This document shows, piece after piece, positions 1-9,546 of a DNA stretch of 64,000 nucleotides. Origin of the DNA: Gimesia chilikensis (GTDB lineage: Bacteria; Planctomycetota; Planctomycetia; Planctomycetales; Planctomycetaceae); the NCBI RefSeq assembly GCF_008329715.1, contig NZ_VTSR01000020.1:1-64000 (forward strand), written 5' to 3'. The notes below the pieces were generated by a model. It made no database searches, had not been told where the DNA came from, and saw only the letters and a list, made by a program, of their open reading frames with translations. The stretch's first letter is position 1. The number at the start of each line of letters is the position of its first letter. A program made the translations under genes and the position numbers.

Positions 1-23
1 TACAGAAATCAGGAAAACAGCAT

Positions 24-59
24 AAAAAACCGCTCTGGTGGGAACGAACTTAAGAGCGG
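24..59 (-). terminator. Rho-independent terminator-like hairpin
   Basis: On the minus strand, CCGCTCT and AGAGCGG form a 7-bp stem followed by six T. No confident minus-strand gene precedes it, so it may be a leftover of a lost gene. Confidence 0.4.
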
Positions 60-344
60 AGTTACTAGCCGCCGGTAACCAGAGTTGACACTGACCAGAT
101 TACCGCCACAAGACGCCATTCAACAAAGAATGATGCGGCACCCGAATAATATTCGGCCCAAGCGCAGCTAGCAGGAAACGGCCAGAAAAACATCGCCAAT
201 GGTTCCTCTTAATCCCCACCTCCACGCATCGATGTAGCACTGTTGGCAAGTCAGAAGACAGCAACAAACAGAAATCATACAAGCCGGCTCCATCCAGAAA
301 AGATGATCATTCAGAACCAGTAACCATCTCGGCTCCTGTTCCTC

Positions 345-375
345 CTTTTTCGTGTCTTTCGTGCATTTCGTGGTA
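345..375 (+). repeat. TTTCGTG ladder repeat, core-only copy
   Basis: Three TTTCGTG words at 9-bp spacing end in GGTA. It is the same core as at 1394-1427 and in the three long composite copies at 2206, 4199 and 4472, but it lacks the GTAGGGGCGG hairpin half. Confidence 0.75.
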
Positions 376-494
376 AAAACAGATTCATATCATTCGAGGT
401 TTACAGATCCAACCAGAAATGTTTTGCATCTCTCCCCGAAAGATTCCAAAATGAAAGCATCTCCCACTTCACGCCGTTTCAGAAGGACTCGCTC

Positions 495-1271
495 ATGCAA
501 CGTCTCCCTCTCGCAGGCCTGGCTGTTTCGTTCAGTCTACTCACGCTGCTATCGCCAGCGCACGCCACCAATGACAACTTTCTGCCCGGCGACTCCTTCT
601 TTCCCTCCAAAGTCCTTTACGAAAATCTGCAACGACAGGAACAGGAAGCCGAGCCTGTCTATTACTACAACTACATCTGCGAACTCGCCTTTTGTGGCTA
701 CGCCGGCTATTCGCAGCTCAAGCTGGACAAACAGAATGAGCAACTGGCGACAAATATCCGTAAAGCCTATTTACACATTCGTAAAAGCCAGCCGATCAGA
801 CTCAGGCCCAAAAAGAACGCAAAGCTACCGCAGAAAAATCAGGGGAACCCGAATCTGGACAACTTCTATGAGACCAATGGCCTGAGCATCTTCTTTTACA
901 ATGAAGACTACGACTGGCAGCGGTTGAAGATCGGCCTCAAGTACAATGAAAACTGGCGTGAGGAAATGAAAAAGTTCATCAACGCCGGTAAGTATTGTGC
1001 CTTCGTGAAAAAGGGGGATGCGCTCAAGAGATCAACCACCATGGCGAAGCAGGTCCCCCCGCTGAACGTCAAGATCCCCGAGGCGGACATTGAAGCCGGT
1101 AAAAAAGTCGATCTCCCGCTCACCCCCACAGCACCCCTCAAAGCCCTGATCCTCTACGACGATAACTACCAGGACTACTATGACATGAAAAACGGCAAAC
1201 GCCTGCTGGTAGTCACCAACCAGGGCATCACCCGCTTTGTGATCTATCGAGGAAAATGGAAGCAATACTGA
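495..1271 (+). CDS. Secreted hypothetical protein, 258 aa
   Basis: I do not recognise a family. The protein starts with a clear signal peptide (residues about 1-24, hydrophobic run ending in P-A-H-A before TND), so it should be exported. The mature part is polar and rich in Tyr, Asn, Lys and Glu, with no further membrane segment and no repeated motif. The ATG is preceded by AGAAGGA at 7-bp spacing, which fixes the start. It is a single-gene unit flanked by copies of the TTTCGTG repeat on both sides. The next gene, a TPR lipoprotein, converges on it from the minus strand. No function is proposed. Confidence 0.75.
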   Translation: MQRLPLAGLAVSFSLLTLLSPAHATNDNFLPGDSFFPSKVLYENLQRQEQEAEPVYYYNYICELAFCGYAGYSQLKLDKQNEQLATNIRKAYLHIRKSQPIRLRPKKNAKLPQKNQGNPNLDNFYETNGLSIFFYNEDYDWQRLKIGLKYNENWREEMKKFINAGKYCAFVKKGDALKRSTTMAKQVPPLNVKIPEADIEAGKKVDLPLTPTAPLKALILYDDNYQDYYDMKNGKRLLVVTNQGITRFVIYRGKWKQY

Positions 1272-1393
1272 TCCATCGAAAGAGATCAGGACGAACAGCC
1301 TGAAACCGGGCCCAGCGAGCAGGAAACTGACAGTTCAGGCTATCGAATAATAAAGCCCGGGTCCCACTACAATTCAGCATCGCGCAAGAATGC

Positions 1394-1427
1394 CCTTTTT
1401 CGTGTCTTTCGTGCCTTTCGTGGTAGC
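1394..1427 (+). repeat. TTTCGTG ladder repeat, core-only copy
   Basis: CTTTTTCGTG followed by two further TTTCGTG words and GGTAGC. It lies between two convergent genes, just beyond the stop codon of the TPR lipoprotein gene. Confidence 0.75.
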
Positions 1428-1450
1428 TTAAATTTCGAGCCCTTCGCGGT

Positions 1451-2020
1451 CTACAACACAATGCCGTCATACCGCAGCACGTATTCCTTATCAAATATAT
1501 CCGGCTCCAGCTTCATACCACGCTGACGATCCTGCTCAGCTTTCTCTTCCTCACCCTCGAAGTGGTACGCCAGCCAGCGATGGAAATAGCCTTCCCAGTT
1601 CTTCGGCGCCAGTTCGATCGCCCGCGAGTAATCGTCGATGGCCAGTGCGACCTTTTCATCACTCCAGCGGATCAGACCTCGATGCACATAGATCGTCGCC
1701 AGACGCTCTGTATCGTAGTCGGGCTGTTTCTCCGCCACCTCGATCGCAATCGTCAGGTCTTCTTCTGCAGACGCGTACCGGCCGACCCCCATATAGAGCA
1801 GTGCGCGGGCAAACCGGGCATCCGCATCGCGGGGGTTATCATCAATCGCCACATTAAATCGGGCCTGCTGCGACTCAAAATCGTAAACGCCATCCTGGGG
1901 TGTAAAGTCCGTCAATGGCCGATAGAGCTCAGGCTTGGGCATCGGAACGGGGATGCACGCTGAAAGACAACACATCAGCATTAGCCCACCAGACAGCAGG
2001 CGGAAAGACAGATTCAGCAT
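1451..2020 (-). CDS. TPR-repeat lipoprotein
   Basis: A protein of about 189 aa. The start is placed at the ATG at 2020, giving a type II signal peptide with lipobox L-S-A-C (Cys at residue 22) and an upstream AAGGA. The frame stays open 15 codons further, but that extension is charged and would spoil the signal. Residues about 40-180 contain three or four tetratricopeptide-like helical pairs, with patterns such as A-x-x-Y-x-x-A-I-E-L-A-P. The product is therefore a membrane-anchored periplasmic scaffold that probably binds a protein partner. The partner cannot be told from the neighbours. Confidence 0.8.
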   Translation of the reverse strand: MLNLSFRLLSGGLMLMCCLSACIPVPMPKPELYRPLTDFTPQDGVYDFESQQARFNVAIDDNPRDADARFARALLYMGVGRYASAEEDLTIAIEVAEKQPDYDTERLATIYVHRGLIRWSDEKVALAIDDYSRAIELAPKNWEGYFHRWLAYHFEGEEEKAEQDRQRGMKLEPDIFDKEYVLRYDGIVL

Positions 2021-2577
2021 CACATCACAATCCTTGTTCGACCGCAGCCGCAAGAATATTTCCACCTAATCCTTTTCAGGACAACATGTTACAGCAGAAA
2101 TATTTCCAGCCGGCAACCAGCAGCAGTAACCCCCTCCGCGCGTAATGTAAACCAGAACCCTGTGTTACCGCAAGATGATTCATTTCCCGCAGGATTCGCG
2201 CAAATGTAGGGGCGGCCCCATGTGGCCGCCCGCCTGGCGAAGCACAATCCGCTCTCTCCCGTCAGCCGGGTCCAGCAAACACGCACAATTCACCAGTCCC
2301 TCTTTTTTCGTGCTTTTCGTGACTTTCGTGGTAGCCCCTTCCCTCCTCCTTTGTGGTCAAGGCTCGCTCACCAGACCTCCACATTAACAACCGGTTAATG
2401 ATCGATGAATAAACGCTGCTCAGGTCACAATGATATTGAACGTCAAATCCAGCCTCGATAGCGTATCTCTCTGAAGGTGATTCCCCGCAATCCTGATGAT
2501 TGCTTCAGCAGATACATCCGACCTCAGGTCGGCGTTATTTATCTTTCATATCCCTTCTGTCAAACAAGGAACACGCG
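2021..2577. other. Intergenic region with composite repeat
   Basis: A 557-bp gap between divergent genes. It contains one full composite repeat (2206-2335). The last part holds the ribosome-binding site (CAAGGAACACGCG) of the DUF1559 gene. The DUF1559 frame is open upstream to 2500, but the residues there do not look coded. Confidence 0.6.
2206..2335 (+). repeat. Composite intergenic repeat, copy A
   Basis: A unit of about 130 bp. It starts with GTAGGGGCGGCC, whose GGGCGGCC and GGCCGCCC arms form a perfect 8-bp hairpin. A conserved linker of about 70 bp follows (GCCTGGCGAAGCA, CCCGTCAGC-GGGTCCAGC, ACGCACAAT). It ends in the TTTCGTG ladder with GGTAGC. Copies B and C share the whole length. 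Confidence 0.85.
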
Positions 2578-3600
2578 ATGCGAAACCGTAGCTTCTGCCG
2601 TTGTTTTCCCTTAGTGCAGCAGCGTGCTGCATTCACGCTCATTGAACTGCTGGTCGTCATTGCCATCATCGCCATCCTGATTGCCCTGCTCCTCCCCGCA
2701 GTCCAGCAGGCACGCGAAGCGGCCCGACGATCGACCTGTAAGAACAACCTCAAGCAACTCGCACTGGCGTTACATAATTATCACTCAACCCACAATCTGT
2801 TTCCTCCCGGCAGTGTGAACGGTGCCGGCGATAATCCCAATGGGGCCCACGGTTCCGGAGCAGTCGCCATCGGTGCCTCCTGGGCCCTGTTGATTCTGCC
2901 AGACATGGAACAGTCGGCGATGTTCGATGACGTGATGACAATTGCCAACGAACGCAACGAAGTTCAGGACTGGCTGGGGAACGGAACCTATACCTCCCAG
3001 GGCATGTATGTCGGCAGCAAACAGGTTAACTTCATGCTCTGCCCTTCGCACCCGAAAAACACCGAACAGTTTGCGAATGGAACAGGTCTGGAAAATCTGG
3101 CCCGGGGTAATTACTGCGCCAATTACGGTAAAGCGGGTTACGGACGTGTTCATACCAACGACGGTAAAGTCGGCGGTGTCTTCGGCAACAACTCCAGTCT
3201 CGCCATGCGGGATATCATTGACGGCACATCCAATACTCTAGCCCTCAGCGAACTGAAGTTTCGTCTGCAGAGTTCAACGGGACCGTCCAGTCAGGACACC
3301 CGCGGTACCTGGCCTTACGGCGTCATGGGAGCGAATATTTTCAGTACTCAGACCAGTCCTAACAGTTCTGCTCCCGATGGAATCTGGGGATGTCGCAGCT
3401 ACCCCGAAGAGGGCATGCCCTGCGTCCAGATCGGTTCCCCTTATACCGAAATGTACTCCGCGGCCCGCAGCTACCATACCGGGGGCGTTCAGGGAGCGAT
3501 GGCCGATGGTTCGGTACGATTCTTCTCCGACAACATCGACCTCCTGCTCTGGCAGGCCCTCAGCACACGCGGCGGGCGCGAAGTCATCGAAGACCTGTAA
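2578..3600 (+). CDS. DUF1559 prepilin-like protein
   Basis: 340 aa from the ATG at 2578, chosen for the AAGGA seven bases upstream; the longer frame from 2500 is rejected. The N-terminus is a type IV prepilin signal: a basic leader, then A|FTLIELLVVIAIIA with Glu at +5, hydrophobic to about residue 42, then PAVQQAREAARR. This is the hallmark of the large planctomycete DUF1559 (SBP_bac_10-like) family. The C-terminal part contains the conserved ADGSVRF motif. Family members are thought to be pseudopilin-like secreted proteins of unknown role. Residue -1 of the cleavage site is Ala rather than Gly. A small lipoprotein gene follows 70 bp downstream, the usual partner in this phylum. Confidence 0.93.
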   Translation: MRNRSFCRCFPLVQQRAAFTLIELLVVIAIIAILIALLLPAVQQAREAARRSTCKNNLKQLALALHNYHSTHNLFPPGSVNGAGDNPNGAHGSGAVAIGASWALLILPDMEQSAMFDDVMTIANERNEVQDWLGNGTYTSQGMYVGSKQVNFMLCPSHPKNTEQFANGTGLENLARGNYCANYGKAGYGRVHTNDGKVGGVFGNNSSLAMRDIIDGTSNTLALSELKFRLQSSTGPSSQDTRGTWPYGVMGANIFSTQTSPNSSAPDGIWGCRSYPEEGMPCVQIGSPYTEMYSAARSYHTGGVQGAMADGSVRFFSDNIDLLLWQALSTRGGREVIEDL

Positions 3601-3670
3601 CCTCACTCTCAGCGTTTCGATAATCTGATGTGTTGGTTCGCAGTTCCACCGTTCTCATGAAAGGCTCAGC

Positions 3671-4156
3671 ATGATCTCTTTACCGTCGCTCAGAAGCGCC
3701 GTCTGCCTCTCCCTCTGTCTGGTCACCTCACTCGCGGGATGTGGAAACGGCGACAGAGTGAAGGTCTATCCCACTAAAGGGGTCGTGCTCTTCGAAGGCA
3801 AGCCGATGGCCGGAGGCGGAGCCATTACCTTTGTCCCCCTCACGGCCCTGGAAGGCAAAGCCGCAGGGGGCGTCATCAAAGAAGATGGCAGCTTTGTCAT
3901 GTCGACTTATGAAGAGGGAGATGGATCCATCGCCGGCGAGTTTCGGGTCATGATCCACCAGTCCACAATGCAGGAACCGGAAACCACTCCCGATGCAGAC
4001 GGCAAAGCAGCTCCCCGTTCCGAACCGACCCAAACCGTCGCCAAGGACGCCCAGATCCCCCGCGTCTACTCAGATCCGAACCAGTCACCCCTGACCGTCA
4101 AAGTAGACCCGAACGGATCAAACGAAGCACTCAGCCTCGAACTCAAACGAATGTAA
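3671..4156 (+). CDS. Small lipoprotein, carboxypeptidase-regulatory-like
   Basis: 161 aa with a type II signal peptide and lipobox S-L-A-G-C (Cys24). The mature part has the pattern G-V-V-x-x-x-G-K-P-x-x-G-G-x-I-x-F-V-P, as in the beta-sandwich (transthyretin-like) lipoproteins encoded after DUF1559 genes in planctomycetes. Its linker is rich in Pro, Glu and Asp. AAAGG lies six bases before the ATG. Co-transcription with the DUF1559 gene is likely. The molecular role is unknown; it probably sits on a membrane beside its DUF1559 partner. Confidence 0.85.
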   Translation: MISLPSLRSAVCLSLCLVTSLAGCGNGDRVKVYPTKGVVLFEGKPMAGGGAITFVPLTALEGKAAGGVIKEDGSFVMSTYEEGDGSIAGEFRVMIHQSTMQEPETTPDADGKAAPRSEPTQTVAKDAQIPRVYSDPNQSPLTVKVDPNGSNEALSLELKRM

Positions 4157-4198
4157 CCCATCTGAAGTGACGAATTCAAAAGGTACTCTACATTCGAC

Positions 4199-4328
4199 GT
4201 AGGGGCGGCCCTATGTGGCCGCCCGCCTGGCAAAGCATAACTCGCTCTCTCCCGTCAGCTGGGTCCAGCTAAAACGCACAATCCAACAGTCCCTCTTTTT
4301 TCGTGTCTTTCGTGCTTTTCGTGGTAGC
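4199..4328 (+). repeat. Composite intergenic repeat, copy B
   Basis: Same architecture as copy A: GTAGGGGCGGCC hairpin, conserved linker, TTTCGTG ladder, GGTAGC. The ladder reads CTTTTTTCGTG, CTTTCGTG, CTTTTCGTG. Confidence 0.85.
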
Positions 4329-4471
4329 TTAATCGAAAACCGTCGAGGTCTTTACAGAAACAAAAGAATGGTATTCGAAAGAACCTGCACAGTTTTCCCC
4401 AGACAGTTTCCTGTTGTCTCCGACAACCCCGGATTACATCCGGGGCCACCCTTGGTTGCTTAACATTAAAA

Positions 4472-4599
4472 GTAGGGGCGGCCCTATGTGGCTGCCCGCC
4501 TGGCGAAGCATAATTCGCTCTTTCCCGTCAGCTGGGTCCAGCAAACACGCACAATTCAACAATCCCTCTTTTCGTGAATTTCGTGCTTTTCGTGGTAGC
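4472..4599 (+). repeat. Composite intergenic repeat, copy C
   Basis: Third full copy, in the same orientation as A and B. One mismatch in the hairpin arm (GGCTGCCC) and a shortened T-run before the ladder. Confidence 0.85.
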
Positions 4600-4623
4600 A
4601 AAACCATTCGCGTATTTCGAGGT

Positions 4624-6081
4624 TCAACTCAGCAGGTCATGTTTCACATGCGCCTCTTCCACACCGGTCAGCCGCGCATCCAGGCCGCGATACTTAAACG
4701 TAAGTCGGCGATGGTCGATCCCCATGCAATGCAGGATTGTCGCGTTCATATCCCGAATGTGTACCGGGTTCTCGACGACGTTGTAGCAGAAGTCATCGGT
4801 CTTCCCGTATTCGAAACCACGCTTAATCCCGCCGCCCGCCATCCAGATCGAGAAGCAGCGTCCATGATGGTCGCGACCGGCACTTGGGCTGCCGATGGCA
4901 CCCTGGCTGTAAACGGTCCGCCCGAATTCGCCTCCCCAGATCACCAGCGTCTCATCCAGCAGGCCCCGCTGTTTGAGATCCTTGATCAACGCCGCGGAGG
5001 GCTGGTCCACGTCCAGGCACTGGTTCGGCAACTGGCTCTTCAGCGACACGTGCTGATCCCAGCCGCGGTGGAACAGTTGCACAAACCGTACCCCCCGCTC
5101 GGTCATCCGGCGGGCCAGCAGACAGTTCGCTGCAAAGCTCCCCGGCTTCCGCGATTCGGGTCCGTACATTTCAAACGTTTTCTGCGTCTCACTCGAGAGG
5201 TCCATCAGATCGGGAACCGAGGTCTGCATCCGATACGCCATTTCGTAAGAATTGATCCGCGCCTGAATTTCCGGATCGCCGATCTCTTCCGCCTGCCCCC
5301 GATTCAATGTCGCCAGGTCGTCCAGCAGCTTCCGCCGCTGTTTACGGTCGATGCCCGCCGGATTGGAGAGGTACAGCACCGGACTCGATCCGGGCCGCAG
5401 TTTCACGCCCTGGTGACTGGGTGGCAGATATCCCGAACCCCACAGCCGGTCAAACAGCGGCTGCCCCGGATTCTTCCCCGTGCCCTGTGACAGCATCACC
5501 ATGTAGGCGGGCAGGTTTTCGTTTTCACTTCCCAGTCCGTAACTCAACCAGGCGCCCATGCTCGCATGGCCGATCTGCTGTGATCCCGTATTGATATAGG
5601 TGATCGCCGGATCGTGATTGATGGCCTCGGTATTCACCGATTTGACAATCGTAATATCATCGGCAATCGTCTGCGTGTGCGGCAGCTGTTCGCTGATCCA
5701 CGTCTGATGCTCTCCACACTGTTTCATCTCCCAGAACGGGGCGACGACGGGAAACGACTTCTGCCGGGCCGTCATGCCGGTCACGCGCTGTGTCCCCTTC
5801 ACGGAATCGGGCAGATCCGAACCGTGCAGCTTCCGCAGTACGGGCTTATAGTCGAACAGGTCCACATGCGAAGGACCACCCGACTGAAACAGGTAGATAA
5901 TCCGCTTCGCCCGGGGCGCGACCTGTTGGACCGCAGCCGGAATCGCCTCTGCGGAGGCACTCTGGTTGAACAGTTCCGGATAGAGCAGGCTCGCTAATGC
6001 CGCTCCACCAATGCCGCGGGCCGAGCGTCCCAGCAGTGTCCGTCGTGTCAGATTACGTTCGTATTCAAATACCGGGTCCAT
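4624..6081 (-). CDS. DUF1501 domain protein
   Basis: 485 aa, full length for the planctomycete DUF1501 family (alkaline-phosphatase/sulfatase-like fold). The N-terminus has a twin-arginine-like export signal ([19 protein letters not shown]). Family landmarks are [26 protein letters not shown] and GGEFGRT followed by GRDHHG. The gene lies only 2 bp after the PSD1/cytochrome gene on the same strand. That pairing is found many times in planctomycete genomes and implies a shared mRNA and a joint role at the cell surface. The substrate is unknown; breakdown of complex or sulfated organic matter has been suggested for such pairs. Confidence 0.95.
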   Translation of the reverse strand: MDPVFEYERNLTRRTLLGRSARGIGGAALASLLYPELFNQSASAEAIPAAVQQVAPRAKRIIYLFQSGGPSHVDLFDYKPVLRKLHGSDLPDSVKGTQRVTGMTARQKSFPVVAPFWEMKQCGEHQTWISEQLPHTQTIADDITIVKSVNTEAINHDPAITYINTGSQQIGHASMGAWLSYGLGSENENLPAYMVMLSQGTGKNPGQPLFDRLWGSGYLPPSHQGVKLRPGSSPVLYLSNPAGIDRKQRRKLLDDLATLNRGQAEEIGDPEIQARINSYEMAYRMQTSVPDLMDLSSETQKTFEMYGPESRKPGSFAANCLLARRMTERGVRFVQLFHRGWDQHVSLKSQLPNQCLDVDQPSAALIKDLKQRGLLDETLVIWGGEFGRTVYSQGAIGSPSAGRDHHGRCFSIWMAGGGIKRGFEYGKTDDFCYNVVENPVHIRDMNATILHCMGIDHRRLTFKYRGLDARLTGVEEAHVKHDLLS

Positions 6082-6083
6082 GC

Positions 6084-9000
6084 TTACCCTCGCGTCATAA
6101 ATTCATAAGTGTTGAACAGCATACTTCCCACGGTCGTCCATGCCGCGACTTCCGCCGGGTTCAGACTCGCATCGCTCGTCGATTCCCCCTGCGACAACAG
6201 CGATCGCGCCGCTTCAGGTGCCACCTGGTAGTTTTTCAGCTCGCGCTGATAAGCAGCCAGCGTGGTCTCTAACTCCCACTCCGCCGGCGGTCGTCCCAGG
6301 GCTTCGCGGAATGCAAACGTGATTCGTTCCTCAGGTGAAGCCCCCCCTTCCAGCATGATGCGCTCCGCGAACTTGCGAGACGCTTCCACAAACTGCACAT
6401 CATTCAACAGCACCAGGGACTGCAGCGGCGTGTTCGTGCGAGCCCGACTCACCAGGCAGACTTCGCGGTTGGGGGCATCGAAGGTCTGCATGTTCGGCGG
6501 TGGTACCGTTCGCTTCCAGTAGGTATACATGCTCCGGCGATACAGTTTTTCGCCGTGATCCTGTACGAAGACCTGCGCAGTCGCCGGCGAACTGCCGTAA
6601 TGGCTCACTTCCCGCCACAACCCTTCCGGCTGATACGGGTTCACACTCGCCCCGCCCACACGTTCGACCAGCAGTCCGGAGACCTTGAGCGTCGCATCCC
6701 GAATGGCTTCCGCCTGCAGCCGGAACCGGGCACCACGGGCCAGCAGTCGGTTCTGTGGATCCTCTTTCCAGAGCTCCGGCGTTCCCGCAGAAGACTGACG
6801 ATAGGTCGCCGACATCAGAATCTGCTTCATGATGTGTTTGACATCCCAGCCCGATTCATAAAACTCCACTGCCAGCCAGTCCAGCAGCCGCGGATGTGTC
6901 GGCGGATCCCCCTGCGAACCAAAGTCAGCAGACGTTGAAACAATTCCCTGACCAAACAGCATCTCCCAGAACCGGTTCACCGCCACACGGGTCACCAGCG
7001 GATTCTCACGCGAGGTCAGCCACTGGGCCAGCGCCAGGCGGTCCTCCGATTCCTGTTGAGCCGCCCCCGGCAGGAAGCCAGGCACACCCATCGACACTTT
7101 TTCGGTCGGTTGATCGTACTGCCCCCGGTTCAGAATAAAGGTTTCCCGTGGCTTTTTGGCCGTGTTCATGACCATCGTCTCAAACGAATCGGTCAGCATC
7201 TTGCGGCGTTCCTTGAGATTCTCCCGCTGATAACGCAGATTCTCGAGTTCGGGAGCGATCCCACTATAGTAAGCTTTCAGAGCCGCCGTCTGTTTCGCAT
7301 TGCGGTCCGTCGCATCTGTCGCCAGGATCTGCTGAATCGCTTCGGGAATGATGGTCCCGTCATCGGTCCCGGTCATCCCGAAGACCTGATAATCACCGGC
7401 CATCAACGCCTCGCGTCCGCCAAACTGACCGCCGCCCCAGACCAGCATCACCGTAATATACTTCGAATCCTTCGTATCGTAAGGCTGATCGAAGGTCACT
7501 GTCAGATGTTGCTGCTGCTGGTTTTCCGGTGCGGGTGACCAGCCGTTGTGATCCCGCGGATCGAGACAGTCAGCCGCCGGGTAATCGGGGTGAGATCGGC
7601 TCGCGGTGATCTTCGCGACATTCAACATCGCATACAGGTCGAGCTGATCGGAGGGAATCGCGGTTCCCGATGCAGCGAAGCTGGTCAGAATGAAGCCCCC
7701 CGGGAACGACTCTTTCTTACCGTGACCGATGCCCCCTTCGGGCAGTTTCTCGTTCGGGTAAAACACAATCCGCAAGCCGTCCAGTTTGTCGACGTCCGCG
7801 CCGACTTTCAGCGAAATCGAAGGTGACCGACCACTGGCTGCCAGCGCCAGCACATGCCCTTCATCACTGACCTCGAAGGCACTCCGCGTATTGGGATCAG
7901 ACACTTTGACCACACTCAGCTCGTGCAGCTTCAGGCCTTTTCCCCGCTGTGCGAGTTCCTGTTTCGTCTGGGCAACCCAGGCAGCCAGCTGTGTTTCATC
8001 CGGATGCGCGAGTGCCTGTTCGACCTGTGCCTGTTCCTGATCCAGCGACTTCAGTTCTTCCGCAGCGAAGGACAGTTGGGTCTTCACCGCCAGCTTGGGA
8101 CCGGCGTTGATCCCACTGTTCCCGTCCAGCCCGCGATCGTCCAGGCGATTGAAATAGGCGTAGAACTGGTAAAAGTCCTTCATCGTAATCGGGTCGTATT
8201 TATGATTATGACACTGGGCACATCCCATCGTGAGTCCCAGGAAGACTTCCGACGTCGTCTTCACCCGGTCGACGGTATAGTTGACCAGGTTCTCTTCGGG
8301 AATCGTCCCCCCTTCGTGCGTAATCATGTGATTGCGGTTGAAGCCCGTCGCCACTTGCTGCCAGGGCGTCGCATTGGGTAACAGGTCACCGGCGATCTGT
8401 TCGGTAATGAATTCGTTGTACGGTTTATTCTTGTGAAACGCATCGATCACCCAGTCCCGCCAGAGCCACATATGCCGGCCCCCATCGATCGAGTAACCGT
8501 TCGTGTCCGCATAGCGGGCCAGATCGAGCCACTTCAGCGTCATCCGCTCTGCATACTCAGGCGTCTCCAGCAGACGATCAATCAGTTTCTCGTAAGCTTG
8601 AGGATCTTTGGAATTCACAAACCCGTCGACTTCCTCTGCCGTGGGTGGCAGCCCCAGCAGATCCAGGTAGAGCCGACGCACCAGCGTCCGGCGGTCCGCT
8701 TCCGGGGAGGGTTTGAGCCCTTCCTTTTCCAGTCGCGACAGGACGAAGTAATCGATCGCATTCCGCGGCCAGTCGGCCTGTTTGACTTTCGGCAGCTTCG
8801 CCCGTTCCGGTTTGACGTACGCCCAGTGCTCCTGCCAGGCAGCTCCCGACTGCACCCAGCGTTTGATCAACTCGATCTCTTCCGGTTTGAGTGACTTGCC
8901 CGAATCCGCAGGCGGCATCTTGATATCATCGTCTGTTGAGATAATCCGCTCGATCAGGGCACTCTCTTGCAGCTTGCCCGGCACAATTGCAGAGGCAAAC

Positions 9001-9245
9001 GCCCCCGCTTTGGTATCCAGTCGCAGATCGGCCTCGCGATGCTTTTCATCGGGACCGTGACAGAAGAAACAGTTGTTGGACAGAATCGGACGGATATCGC
9101 GATTGAAGTCGATGCCCGCTTCGGCCGCAACAGTTTCAGCCGTCGTCGTCGGTTTCGACTTCGGATCTGCCTCGGCAAACAGTGTCAGACAGGTAACGCC
9201 AACCGCCAGTACGAGCAGCGCGCTTCGCAGCAAAAGGGAACGCAT
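6084..9245 (-). CDS. PSD1 / planctomycete cytochrome c protein (DUF1549, DUF1553)
   Basis: 1053 aa. Signal peptide at about 1-25. A planctomycete-type cytochrome c domain follows with heme motif CFFCH (C59, C62, H63). Next is DUF1549 (about 150-375), containing a second CxxCH ([12 protein letters not shown]), then a middle beta-rich domain and DUF1553 (about 740-1000; [32 protein letters not shown]-like). The protein is exported and probably heme-bearing. It is first in a two-gene unit with the DUF1501 gene, 2 bp apart. The exact reaction is unknown for the family. Confidence 0.95.
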   Translation of the reverse strand: MRSLLLRSALLVLAVGVTCLTLFAEADPKSKPTTTAETVAAEAGIDFNRDIRPILSNNCFFCHGPDEKHREADLRLDTKAGAFASAIVPGKLQESALIERIISTDDDIKMPPADSGKSLKPEEIELIKRWVQSGAAWQEHWAYVKPERAKLPKVKQADWPRNAIDYFVLSRLEKEGLKPSPEADRRTLVRRLYLDLLGLPPTAEEVDGFVNSKDPQAYEKLIDRLLETPEYAERMTLKWLDLARYADTNGYSIDGGRHMWLWRDWVIDAFHKNKPYNEFITEQIAGDLLPNATPWQQVATGFNRNHMITHEGGTIPEENLVNYTVDRVKTTSEVFLGLTMGCAQCHNHKYDPITMKDFYQFYAYFNRLDDRGLDGNSGINAGPKLAVKTQLSFAAEELKSLDQEQAQVEQALAHPDETQLAAWVAQTKQELAQRGKGLKLHELSVVKVSDPNTRSAFEVSDEGHVLALAASGRSPSISLKVGADVDKLDGLRIVFYPNEKLPEGGIGHGKKESFPGGFILTSFAASGTAIPSDQLDLYAMLNVAKITASRSHPDYPAADCLDPRDHNGWSPAPENQQQQHLTVTFDQPYDTKDSKYITVMLVWGGGQFGGREALMAGDYQVFGMTGTDDGTIIPEAIQQILATDATDRNAKQTAALKAYYSGIAPELENLRYQRENLKERRKMLTDSFETMVMNTAKKPRETFILNRGQYDQPTEKVSMGVPGFLPGAAQQESEDRLALAQWLTSRENPLVTRVAVNRFWEMLFGQGIVSTSADFGSQGDPPTHPRLLDWLAVEFYESGWDVKHIMKQILMSATYRQSSAGTPELWKEDPQNRLLARGARFRLQAEAIRDATLKVSGLLVERVGGASVNPYQPEGLWREVSHYGSSPATAQVFVQDHGEKLYRRSMYTYWKRTVPPPNMQTFDAPNREVCLVSRARTNTPLQSLVLLNDVQFVEASRKFAERIMLEGGASPEERITFAFREALGRPPAEWELETTLAAYQRELKNYQVAPEAARSLLSQGESTSDASLNPAEVAAWTTVGSMLFNTYEFMTRG

Positions 9246-9477
9246 ACTTCATGCCCCGTAGATGATCATCTTACAGCGATGCTGGTGCGTCTCTCAGAAG
9301 CCGAACCATGCCATCATGGTCCGGGAGAACAGGTGGGTCCCAGCGAGTGCATCGCTAATACTGATCTTAGAGGCGCCGGATAAGGCCTGTCAAGCAATGT
9401 TCGCGTGAACGCCAACTAATTAGCGGGCCTGCAGTTAAATCCGCTTTTTCAGATGAAAAACAGTCAAGCTGCGCAAT

Positions 9478-9527
9478 AAAAAACGCCCCACAGATCTGAT
9501 CAGGAGAATCGACCTGCAGGGCGTTTC
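9478..9527 (-). terminator. Terminator of the aldehyde dehydrogenase gene
   Basis: On the minus strand GAAACGCCC pairs with GGGGCGTTT across a loop of about 28 nt and runs into six T. It lies 20 bp after the aldehyde dehydrogenase stop codon. Confidence 0.75.
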
Positions 9528-9546
9528 AGTTCAGTTATACATCACC

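Larger units (their letters stand above)
1..494. other. Intergenic region, no convincing gene
   Basis: No convincing coding sequence is present. A 60-codon open frame on the minus strand (100-282) has no family resemblance and no ribosome-binding site. The stretch holds a minus-strand terminator-like hairpin near its left end and a core-only copy of the TTTCGTG repeat at 345-375. AGAAGGA just before 495 serves the next gene. Confidence 0.5.
4157..4623. other. Intergenic region with two composite repeats
   Basis: A 467-bp gap between convergent genes, largely filled by two direct copies (B and C) of the composite repeat about 270 bp apart. Open frames crossing it in both directions translate the repeat itself and are not genes. 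Confidence 0.75.

Noticed and set aside
100-282. 60-codon minus-strand open frame before a terminator-like hairpin
   Set aside because: No ribosome-binding site, no protein-like pattern; the hairpin alone is not enough to call a gene.
4414-5490. 358-codon plus-strand frame
   Set aside because: It starts inside the intergenic repeat and then runs antisense to the DUF1501 gene.
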